13,074 nt of DNA from an uncultured Clostridium sp. (GTDB taxonomy: Bacteria > Bacillota_I > Bacilli_A > RF39 > UBA660). Where the stretch lies: assembly GCA_945788325.1 (NCBI GenBank), contig CALZLL010000021.1, positions 1 to 13,074 of the forward strand. The letters are read 5' to 3'. The notes below the pieces were generated by a model, which had not been told where the DNA came from, ran no database searches, and was given only the letters and a program-made list of their open reading frames with translations. This document shows positions 6,585 through 11,943 of the stretch, in pieces; within the stretch, counting starts at the first letter, position 1; the number at the start of each line of letters is the position of its first letter. The position numbers were made by a program, and so were the translations under genes.

Positions 6585-6604
6585 TAAAAACACCTTTTAA
6601 GTGC
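6585..6604 (-). terminator. weak terminator-like hairpin in the secE leader
   Basis: On the minus strand, GCACTT-AAA-AGGTGT forms a 6-bp stem with G-T pairs, followed by TTTTATTTT. It shares GCAC with the dyad at 6601-6625, so the two hairpins exclude each other. It could end sigH transcripts or attenuate; the evidence is only the fold. Confidence 0.35.
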
Positions 6605-6625
6605 TAACTAACTAAATATTAGCAC
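6601..6625. repeat. inverted repeat containing the secE -10 box
   Basis: Arms GTGCTAA and TTAGCAC are perfect complements separated by 11 bp and bracket the -10 and the start point of the secE promoter. This could be an operator, or a hairpin present only in transcripts that read through from sigH. Confidence 0.6.
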
Positions 6626-6644
6626 AAATAATATTAATAGTCAA
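6616..6644 (-). promoter_or_regulatory. sigma-A promoter of secE-nusG
   Basis: TTGACT (6639-6644), 17-bp spacer, TAATAT (6616-6621), with an extended TGC before the -10. The -35 contains the TGA stop codon of sigH. Start point near 6609, about 47 nt before secE. Confidence 0.8.
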
Positions 6645-7267
6645 TTTATTTTATTTAAAATATCTTTAATTTTTATTCTTATTCTATCTAATGTTCTTTC
6701 TATCGATTTTTGAGTTTTACCCAATGTTTGAGCTATTTCTTCATAAGTAAAATCATTTATTCTAAGATCGTAGACCATTCTTTCAAAATCAGTTAAATCA
6801 TCATTTAATCGTCTATTAAAATACTCGCTATCTTCCTTGCTTACCAAAACATCTTCCAAACCACCATAAGTAGTTGATAAAGTATTATCAAAACTTCTAA
6901 TATCATCATCTTGTTTGTAATCCAAAGAATATGATTCATTTAAAATACTATGCTTTTTTCTGTTTGCATTTTTAACTGCTGTTAAAATTTTTCTTTTGAT
7001 ACATAAAAAAGCAAATGTAGAAAATTTTATATCTTTTTGCTCTTTAAAATTATTAATAGCATTAAGAAGGCCTATTAATCCTTCTTGATATAAATCATTA
7101 TAATCTATTCCTTTTCCTTCTACGTAAATACTATATTTATTCGCATAAAAAGATATTACTGGTTTATATTTTTTACAAATGATTTCCTTTGTTTCGTCAT
7201 TATTATCGGATATCAAATATAAAAGTTCTTCATCATCATAATCAAGATATTCTTTTTTCTTTGGCAT
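6641..7267 (-). CDS. sigH: RNA polymerase sigma factor SigH (sigma-70 family)
   Basis: Alternative sigma factor; in Bacillus SigH directs early sporulation and competence genes. The 208-aa product has sigma region 2 at about residues 27-115 (core binding DLYQEGLIGLLNAINNF at 58-74, then KFSTFAFLCIKRKILTAVKN at 81-100 and RKKH) and region 4 at about 155-205 with a helix-turn-helix FTYEEIAQTLGKTQKSIERT near 173-192. Length and the RQKH-like motif after region 2 fit SigH rather than a housekeeping or ECF sigma. Position (rlmB before, secE-nusG after) is that of Bacillus sigH. It starts 8 bp after rlmB with an AGGTG site. Bacillus rae1/yacP, normally between rlmB and sigH, is missing. Confidence 0.9.
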   Translation of the reverse strand: MPKKKEYLDYDDEELLYLISDNNDETKEIICKKYKPVISFYANKYSIYVEGKGIDYNDLYQEGLIGLLNAINNFKEQKDIKFSTFAFLCIKRKILTAVKNANRKKHSILNESYSLDYKQDDDIRSFDNTLSTTYGGLEDVLVSKEDSEYFNRRLNDDLTDFERMVYDLRINDFTYEEIAQTLGKTQKSIERTLDRIRIKIKDILNKIN

Positions 7268-7275
7268 TTAAACAC

Positions 7276-7980
7276 CTACTTTCGTTGTTTTATTACCTCA
7301 TATATCATTATTCCAGCCGCAACCGAAGCATTAAGACTATTTATTTTACCATACATTGGAATATTTACGATAAAATCACAATTCTTCTTAACTAAATTAC
7401 TCATTCCAAATCCTTCACTACCTATTATTATAGCGACTGGTAATTTATAATCAATAGTTTCATATGAAACACTATTTTCCATGTCCGTACCAACTATCCA
7501 AACCCCAGATTTTTTTAACTTGTTGATGGCGTTATTAAGATTTGTAACTTCTACTATGTTAACGTTATCAAGTGCCCCAGTACTAGTTTTCATAACACTA
7601 GAATTAACCGATACACTTCTGTTTTTAGGAATTATTATAAAATCAACACCCGCTGCTTCGCAGGTCCTTATTATAGCTCCAAAGTTATGAGGATCCTCAA
7701 GGTGATCTAAAATTATGATAAACGGATTATCTGGCATTTTATCAAACATATCTTTTTCAGACAAATACTTATAATCAGGTATTTCTAATATAATTCCTTG
7801 ATGATTTTTCTTTTCTAACTTATCCATTTCATGGTTATTTAAATAGTTAATAGCAACGTTCATTGACTTTAAATCTTCATCTATTTTACTATCTTTTAAA
7901 TTTAAAGATAAGTAAGCTTTCTTTATTTTTCTATTGTTACTTATTATTTCTTTAGCCACGTTTTTTCCATATACATACAT
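7276..7980 (-). CDS. rlmB: 23S rRNA 2'-O-ribose methyltransferase RlmB-like (SpoU/TrmH family)
   Basis: SPOUT-class methyltransferase; E. coli RlmB methylates Gm2251 in the P loop of 23S rRNA. The 234-aa product has the three SpoU motifs: motif 1 LDHLEDPHNFGAIIRTCEA at 91-109 with Asn99 and Arg105, motif 2 IIIGSEGFGMS at 184-194, and motif 3 VNIPMYGKINSLNASVAA at 205-222, which forms the knotted SAM site. The N-terminal part (YGKNVAKE ... NHQGIILEI) is the substrate-binding L30e-like domain. It begins 4 nt after the mrnC stop and uses a GGAG site lying inside mrnC, a tight operon. B. subtilis YacO/RlmB holds the same place. Another SpoU-family target cannot be excluded from sequence alone. 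Confidence 0.92.
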   Translation of the reverse strand: MYVYGKNVAKEIISNNRKIKKAYLSLNLKDSKIDEDLKSMNVAINYLNNHEMDKLEKKNHQGIILEIPDYKYLSEKDMFDKMPDNPFIIILDHLEDPHNFGAIIRTCEAAGVDFIIIPKNRSVSVNSSVMKTSTGALDNVNIVEVTNLNNAINKLKKSGVWIVGTDMENSVSYETIDYKLPVAIIIGSEGFGMSNLVKKNCDFIVNIPMYGKINSLNASVAAGIMIYEVIKQRK

Positions 7981-7984
7981 GATA

Positions 7985-8356
7985 TCACTCCAAAATCTCC
8001 TTCGTTATTTTTTCCAATCTATCTTTATTATTTGATAGGTAAAGCATACCAAATAAAGCTTCTAAAGCAGTTGCCTTTTTATAAGTTTTAATATCCGTAT
8101 TTTTAGGTTTTGAATTTGGTTTATAATTTCTAGCTCTACTAACCGTACTTAATTCTTCTTTTGTAAGAATATTAGCATCTATTATTTTATCTAAAAATTT
8201 AGCTTGAGCTTTAGCACTAACATATTTTATTGCTTCATTTTGTAATTTATTTACATTGTTTAATTTAATAGATATTAAATATTTTCTTATTATAAGTTCA
8301 TAAATAGCATCACCTACGTACGCTAAGGATCCTGCATTTATTTCATTTATATTCAT
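7985..8356 (-). CDS. mrnC: Mini-ribonuclease III
   Basis: RNase III-type nuclease domain without a dsRNA-binding domain, known in Bacillus for maturing 23S rRNA ends. From the ATG at 8356 it has 123 residues. LAYVGDAIYE at 11-20 carries the metal-binding Asp16, and ATALEALFGMLYL at 95-107 carries the second catalytic acid, Glu99; PKNTDIKTYKKAT between them is family-typical. A TTG at 8386 in the same frame was rejected because it lies upstream of the predicted promoter -10 and outside family homology. The ribosome binding site is weak (GGATGTGAG). rlmB follows after 4 nt. cysS, which precedes mrnC in Bacillus, is replaced here by divIC. Confidence 0.93.
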   Translation of the reverse strand: MNINEINAGSLAYVGDAIYELIIRKYLISIKLNNVNKLQNEAIKYVSAKAQAKFLDKIIDANILTKEELSTVSRARNYKPNSKPKNTDIKTYKKATALEALFGMLYLSNNKDRLEKITKEILE

Positions 8357-8374
8357 TTTCTCACATCCATAAGT

Positions 8375-8403
8375 ATTAAAACACAATAAATTATAAAAAA
8401 CAA
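8375..8403 (-). promoter_or_regulatory. possible promoter of mrnC-rlmB-sigH
   Basis: Extended -10 TGTTTTAAT (TTTAAT at 8375-8380) with a weak -35 TTGTTT (8398-8403) at 17 bp. The -35 is part of the divIC terminator's 3' arm and T-run. The start point would be about 12 nt before the ATG. Confidence 0.4.
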
Positions 8404-8419
8404 GGACTTATTCCTTGTT
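8395..8419 (-). terminator. Rho-independent terminator after divIC
   Basis: On the minus strand, AACAAGGA-ATAAG-TCCTTGTT (8412-8419 with 8399-8406), followed by TTTT. The first arm includes the last two bases of the divIC stop codon. Confidence 0.85.
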
Positions 8420-8708
8420 AATCTATTTTTAAAATTTTTTCGCCAGTTTTAGAATATAAATATTTTTCCCTGGCATACCTTGCGGCATACTCTGGATTTT
8501 TTAGTTTTTCAACATCATCTGTTAAAGTTTTTTCTTCCTCATTTAAATTTTCTAACTTTTGGGTTAATTCTTTTTTTTCTAATTTTTTCTCTTCAATTTT
8601 ACTTATATTACTAACTGATGATATAACGGATAAACCTATTATAAAAAAGCAAAAAATAGAGGTTAAAACAACACGTCTTCTTTCTTTCCTAGTTAATCTT
8701 TTATTCAT
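8418..8708 (-). CDS. divIC: cell-division protein DivIC (FtsB/FtsL-like)
   Basis: Bitopic membrane protein of the divisome; DivIC works with FtsL and DivIB at the septum and also in sporulation septation in Bacillus. The 96-aa product has a basic cytoplasmic start (NKRLTRKERRR), one membrane helix at about 13-30, a coiled coil at about 36-69 (KIEEKKLEKKELTQKLENLN), and the diagnostic C-terminal box NPEYAARYAREKYLYSKTGE at 71-90. A GGAG site lies 8 nt before the ATG. It follows yabQ as in Bacillus, but has its own promoter, so vegetative expression does not depend on the sporulation genes. Confidence 0.93.
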   Translation of the reverse strand: MNKRLTRKERRRVVLTSIFCFFIIGLSVISSVSNISKIEEKKLEKKELTQKLENLNEEEKTLTDDVEKLKNPEYAARYAREKYLYSKTGEKILKID

Positions 8709-8731
8709 TATACCAACTCCATTATATTTTT

Positions 8732-8761
8732 ATTATACTATTTAAAATGATATTATTTCAA
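8732..8761 (-). promoter_or_regulatory. sigma-A promoter of divIC
   Basis: TTGAAA (8756-8761), 18-bp spacer, perfect TATAAT (8732-8737). The -35 contains the TGA stop codon of yabQ. It gives divIC a vegetative promoter separate from yabPQ. Confidence 0.75.
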
Positions 8762-9030
8762 CTTTTTTTGTCGCCAAAGTAAAGAAAATGACAAAAGAAC
8801 ATACCAAGTATAAACAAAATAAAAATATACGTATTAATTATTCCATTATTAATTTTATATAGCAAATAATAAAATAAAGTTGTATGACTCATCAAAAACA
8901 ATAATTCTACAAAAAATCTATATTTGTTTTTTTTTAATTTTATAAGTTTTAATAATTTTAAAGTAAAGAAAAAAAACATACCATAGATAAAGGAATAAAA
9001 AATAACTTTAAATTGTAATTCTAAATTCAT
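8758..9030 (-). CDS. yabQ: sporulation membrane protein YabQ-like
   Basis: Integral membrane protein needed for spore cortex formation in Bacillus; its biochemical role is unknown. The 90-aa product has three predicted membrane helices at about 8-30, 38-58 and 65-85, a basic loop KLIKLKKNKYR at 28-38, and the layout QF ... YG ... R ... L-Y-IN-G of the YabQ family. It is much shorter than B. subtilis YabQ (about 200 aa) and covers only the conserved membrane core. Its ATG overlaps the yabP stop by one base (TAATG), implying translational coupling. The assignment leans on both the sequence pattern and the yabP-yabQ-divIC order. Confidence 0.8.
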   Translation of the reverse strand: MNLELQFKVIFYSFIYGMFFFFTLKLLKLIKLKKNKYRFFVELLFLMSHTTLFYYLLYKINNGIINTYIFILFILGMFFCHFLYFGDKKS

Positions 9031-9320
9031 TATTTTAAAAGCCTTGCTATCATAGAGTTTTCTTTTTTCGATTTACTTGTATCAAAGTATGAAAAAGCAT
9101 CAATTACTCCCTTTATCATAATGGTTCCTTCGTACGTATCTAATTTTATTATTTCTAAATCTTTACCTTTTATTCCTAATGGACCTGCGGTTGTTTCAAG
9201 CAAAAATTCCTCATTATCAAAACTATCTATTTTTGTTACTCCACTTACTTGGACATTTTGTCTTTCGGTAATATTTATATTATGATTTAAAAATTCTATT
9301 TTATCAGTTTCTTTATTCAT
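9030..9320 (-). CDS. yabP: sporulation protein YabP (YabP/YqfC family)
   Basis: Soluble protein required in Bacillus for normal spore cortex, expressed in the mother cell. The 96-aa product matches YabP through LNHNINITERQNVQVSGV near 11-28, then SFDNEEFLLET at 33-43, GPLGIKGKDLEI at 46-57 and IMIKGVIDAFSY at 67-78, all family signatures of a beta-rich fold. Length equals that of B. subtilis YabP (about 100). An AGGAGG site lies 4 nt before the ATG. B. subtilis has yabO (rqcP) just upstream; here spoVG is there instead. A sigma-E-like promoter precedes it. Confidence 0.93.
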   Translation of the reverse strand: MNKETDKIEFLNHNINITERQNVQVSGVTKIDSFDNEEFLLETTAGPLGIKGKDLEIIKLDTYEGTIMIKGVIDAFSYFDTSKSKKENSMIARLLK

Positions 9321-9335
9321 GATGCCTCCTGATAA

Positions 9336-9364
9336 ATTATATGAATAGAAAAAAAGAATATAAC
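9336..9364 (-). promoter_or_regulatory. candidate sigma-E promoter of yabP-yabQ
   Basis: GTTATATT (9357-9364), 13-bp spacer, CATATAAT (9336-9343). This resembles the mother-cell sigma-E consensus (kmATATT and CATACAnT about 14 bp apart), and yabP is sigma-E dependent in Bacillus. The embedded TATAAT could instead serve sigma-A, but the matching -35 (GTTATA) is poor. The -35 lies in the spoVG terminator stem. Confidence 0.5.
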
Positions 9365-9386
9365 TAACTTTCTTTGTTATATTCTT
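9349..9386 (-). terminator. Rho-independent terminator of spoVG
   Basis: On the minus strand, AAGAATATAAC (9376-9386) and GTTATATTCTT (9354-9364) form a perfect 11-bp stem with an 11-nt loop and a run of seven T. The stop codon of spoVG lies in the hairpin. Confidence 0.85.
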
Positions 9387-9621
9387 CTAAAATAGCTGTT
9401 TCTATTTTTTCTCGTAACTCTTTGTTAATTGGATAAACGTAATCAATATATTTATCTTCTCCTACTTTTCTATTAGGCATTGCCGCAAACATTCTAGAAT
9501 TTCCTTCAATTATTCTTATTCCGTTTATTTTTAAAACTCCATCTAATTCAATAATTGCATAACCTTTTACTCTTGAGTTTTCTTTTTCTTCTTTTTGTAC
9601 CGTTACTGCTGTTACTTCCAC
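9364..9621 (-). CDS. spoVG: regulator SpoVG
   Basis: Small DNA/RNA-binding regulator; in Bacillus and relatives it affects asymmetric septation in sporulation, and in Listeria and Staphylococcus capsule, virulence and cell-wall genes. The 85-aa product begins MEVTAVTV and carries KGYAIIELDGVLKINGIRII at 19-38, the conserved FAAMPNRK at 45-52, and YPINKELREKIE at 63-74. It is a little shorter than Bacillus SpoVG (97 aa) because the variable tail is missing. The start is GTG at 9621 with a GGAG site 9 nt upstream. It has its own promoter and terminator and is thus a single-gene unit; no glmU neighbour is present. Confidence 0.96.
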   Translation of the reverse strand: MEVTAVTVQKEEKENSRVKGYAIIELDGVLKINGIRIIEGNSRMFAAMPNRKVGEDKYIDYVYPINKELREKIETAILEEYNKES

Positions 9622-9652
9622 CTATCATCACTCCTTCGAATTTATTAATTTA

Positions 9653-9682
9653 ATTTTACCATAATAATAGAAAAAATAGCAA
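9653..9682 (-). promoter_or_regulatory. promoter of spoVG
   Basis: Extended -10 TGGTAAAAT (TAAAAT at 9653-9658) with TTGCTA (9677-9682) at an 18-bp spacing. The -35 lies in the loop-side end of the preceding terminator. I did not find the sigma-H pattern (AGGAwww ... GAAT) that drives spoVG in Bacillus. Confidence 0.55.
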
Positions 9683-9700
9683 ATAATTTGCTATTTTTTT
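9670..9700 (-). terminator. Rho-independent terminator of the surface-protein operon
   Basis: On the minus strand, AAAAATAGCAAA (9687-9698) pairs with TTTGCTATTTTT (9672-9683) around a 3-nt loop, ending in TTTTTTC. The stem includes the stop codon of the thioester/CnaB gene. Confidence 0.88.
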
Positions 9701-11943
9701 AATTTATTTCTAAGTATTATAAATAATGTAAGAAGTACAGCAAGTCCTGCTATTATCAAAGCATAATTAGCAACCTTTCTACCAGTTATGATGGTAACAA
9801 TTAATTCTGCAGAATCATAGCTTCCTTCCGCTATTGTTTTTTTATTAACTAATTTAACTTGATAATAATCTCCAGCATTTTTTTCATTAGAACCAGTTAC
9901 TCCTTTATCACTTATTGTAAAAGTTGCTTTAGAATCTTTATCTTTTATAAGATCATATCCTTCTGGTGCTTCTTTTTCAACAAATCTATATTCCCCTTGA
10001 GGTAAGTTTTTAACGTTTATAACACCATCAACTGTTTCTAATATATATGCACTTCCATCATCAGTTTCATTATCTTTTTCTACATATGAATAAATAGCGC
10101 CAGTTTCATGTTTCATTTGTATATCCTTATAAATACCATTTATCTTCTTTTGAAGAGCAAACTTACCACCACTTATAAGAATTCCGTTTTCATTTATCTT
10201 ATTAAATATAACACCAGTTACACCATTATACATAACAGTTGCTGTTGCATCTTGCCCTTTTTCAACACATACTTGTTGAGTTGGATTAGCTGGTAATGTA
10301 TAACCCTCTGGTGCTTCTTTTTCAGTAACATCATAACATCCAGAAGGAATTGCAACTATATCAAAATCTCCGTTACAAGTTTTTATTTCATTTGTTGCTC
10401 CTTGAACAGTAGAATCTACGATTTTATATTTACCAGCACTTATTTCCTTTACATATATTAATTTATTATCTTTTTTTAATGTAAATACTGGGCCTTTATA
10501 TGTTCCTGTACAATTTGCTTCAGCATAATCAGTTATATTGATTTGATTACCATTAGAATCAATGGTTCTTTTTGCCAACTTTAAATGTGTATACTCGTTA
10601 ACAAATGGTGAAGATGCTTCGGCATATGATAAATCAAATCTATTTGATGCGGTTACGTCTATAGGTTTTACTTCATCACTAACCACGTATCCATCAGGCG
10701 CTGAAATTTCTTTGACATAATATTTGCCAATCGTTTTTATATTTTCATAAGTAGCTATTCCATTAGAATTAGTTTTTATCGTAGCAACTTCTTGAGTTAA
10801 GGAACTATTACTATATATTTTGAAAGTTACCCCTTCTATACCATTTCCATCTTCATCAACTTTTTTTACTCTTAAATGATAATTAGGCGCCGATACCGAT
10901 GGAGTTGGATCTGGCGTTGGGTCTGGTGTCGGATCTGGTGTCGAAACTTCTTGTGTAGGAGTATAAACTCTCAAGTATGATACGGTACCAGCCCTTGAAC
11001 CAGATATTAAAGCTTGGGGATATTTACCATTAACTGTAGATGTTCCATAGTAATATTGCATTGTATCACTTTTTAACTTATCTCCATCATCTTTATATGT
11101 ATACTTTAGTGTTATTAAAACTGGCGTTCTTGAACTTATTTCTTTTGTTGAACTTATTGTAATACTATTATTAGTTTTACTTACCTTAACCGCACTATTC
11201 CCACTTGAAACAGTATAATATTTTAACAGATTAGGATCGTAAGAATTAGAATCCTTTAATGTTAATGAATATGAACCATTAGAGTAATTTGATAATTTAT
11301 ATAATGGTGCATTTGCTTGAGATAATGATGAAAATGAAGGATTAATATTATACCTAGCAGCACATCTTAATGTTGATTTATAATAGTTTTTTACCTTGGT
11401 ATCAAGTCTTTTGTAAATTGGTGTAAAACCATCAATAGATGCCGTTGCGTAATCGCCCTTTTTTAATATTTTTTCTATATATGGTGGCAATCCATTACGT
11501 TCGTTAGACACAAGTTCCCAAATGAGAGCTTGTGCTGCTGCTGAACCATCTTGACCAGCAGTTCTACAAGATAACATTTTTTGAATATCCGCAAGATGGG
11601 CTTTCATGTTATTATACCATTTTGAACTATCCATTCTTTCCTTAAACTTTCCATCATATGTGTCGGTTGGATTATAACTAGTTCCGTGTTTCCTTGTTGG
11701 GTCTACACAAAAAAGCCTTGTATCTCCATCTTTATACCCGTGCATACGATAACTATCATTTTTATTTAAATACATGTATGCATATCTACCATTTATTTTA
11801 TATCCTAAAATATTATAGTATTCATTACTACAATCTGTACAAATTTTATCAACAGTTATAGTATTTGCTAGAACCTTACCTGGAATTAACATTAGAAACG
11901 TTATAACAAATATCACTAGAATGTTACGAATTTTAGTTTTCAT
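9691..11943 (-). CDS. cell-surface adhesin-like protein: thioester domain, Pro-Thr linker, three CnaB domains, membrane anchor
   Basis: Predicted exported surface protein of 750 aa, probably an adhesin or pilus-like component. Numbered from the ATG at 11943: signal peptide 1-26 (cleavage after VLA), then a thioester-type (TQXA) domain with Cys79 in LFCVD and Gln138 in AQALIWEL, the pair expected to form a Cys-Gln thioester; a TPDPTPDPTP linker at 335-349; CnaB domains at about 357-452, 453-573 and 577-702. Each CnaB has a plausible isopeptide Lys-Glu-Asn set (Lys361/Glu412/Asn449, Lys458/Glu541/Asn573, Lys582/Glu656/Asn700), and the aPxGY box follows each Glu. A membrane helix at about 725-743 and a KLKK tail end the protein. 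No LPxTG is present; TIITGR stands where it should be. Two GTG codons at 11955 and 11952 lack a site; the ATG has AGGTGG 8 nt upstream. It overlaps the upstream gene by 11 nt. Confidence 0.85.
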   Translation of the reverse strand: MKTKIRNILVIFVITFLMLIPGKVLANTITVDKICTDCSNEYYNILGYKINGRYAYMYLNKNDSYRMHGYKDGDTRLFCVDPTRKHGTSYNPTDTYDGKFKERMDSSKWYNNMKAHLADIQKMLSCRTAGQDGSAAAQALIWELVSNERNGLPPYIEKILKKGDYATASIDGFTPIYKRLDTKVKNYYKSTLRCAARYNINPSFSSLSQANAPLYKLSNYSNGSYSLTLKDSNSYDPNLLKYYTVSSGNSAVKVSKTNNSITISSTKEISSRTPVLITLKYTYKDDGDKLKSDTMQYYYGTSTVNGKYPQALISGSRAGTVSYLRVYTPTQEVSTPDPTPDPTPDPTPSVSAPNYHLRVKKVDEDGNGIEGVTFKIYSNSSLTQEVATIKTNSNGIATYENIKTIGKYYVKEISAPDGYVVSDEVKPIDVTASNRFDLSYAEASSPFVNEYTHLKLAKRTIDSNGNQINITDYAEANCTGTYKGPVFTLKKDNKLIYVKEISAGKYKIVDSTVQGATNEIKTCNGDFDIVAIPSGCYDVTEKEAPEGYTLPANPTQQVCVEKGQDATATVMYNGVTGVIFNKINENGILISGGKFALQKKINGIYKDIQMKHETGAIYSYVEKDNETDDGSAYILETVDGVINVKNLPQGEYRFVEKEAPEGYDLIKDKDSKATFTISDKGVTGSNEKNAGDYYQVKLVNKKTIAEGSYDSAELIVTIITGRKVANYALIIAGLAVLLTLFIILRNKLKK
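10903..10942. repeat. 12-bp tandem repeat coding the Pro-Thr-Asp linker
   Basis: About three and a third imperfect copies of a 12-bp unit (like TGTCGGATCTGG on the plus strand), encoding the repeated Thr-Pro-Asp-Pro of the wall-spanning linker. Copy number may vary between strains. Confidence 0.8.

Noticed and set aside
6563..6640. rpmG (L33) or a tRNA-Trp between sigH and secE
   Set aside because: The 78-bp gap is too short for an L33 gene and has no cloverleaf; it holds a promoter and hairpins.
6641..6643. TGA read as Trp (Mycoplasma code), suggested by the low GC and the Mollicutes-like RpoB
   Set aside because: Trp codons seen are TGG, no in-frame TGA occurs inside the genes, and TGA ends sigH, mrnC and yabQ at family-consistent lengths.
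9622..9690. Sigma-H promoter for spoVG, as in Bacillus
   Set aside because: No AGGAwww ... GAAT pattern at suitable spacing; a sigma-A-like extended -10 explains the region better.
10903..10942. Short direct repeats that could suggest a CRISPR array
   Set aside because: The units are 12 bp, contiguous without spacers, and in frame with the Pro-Thr linker of a surface protein.
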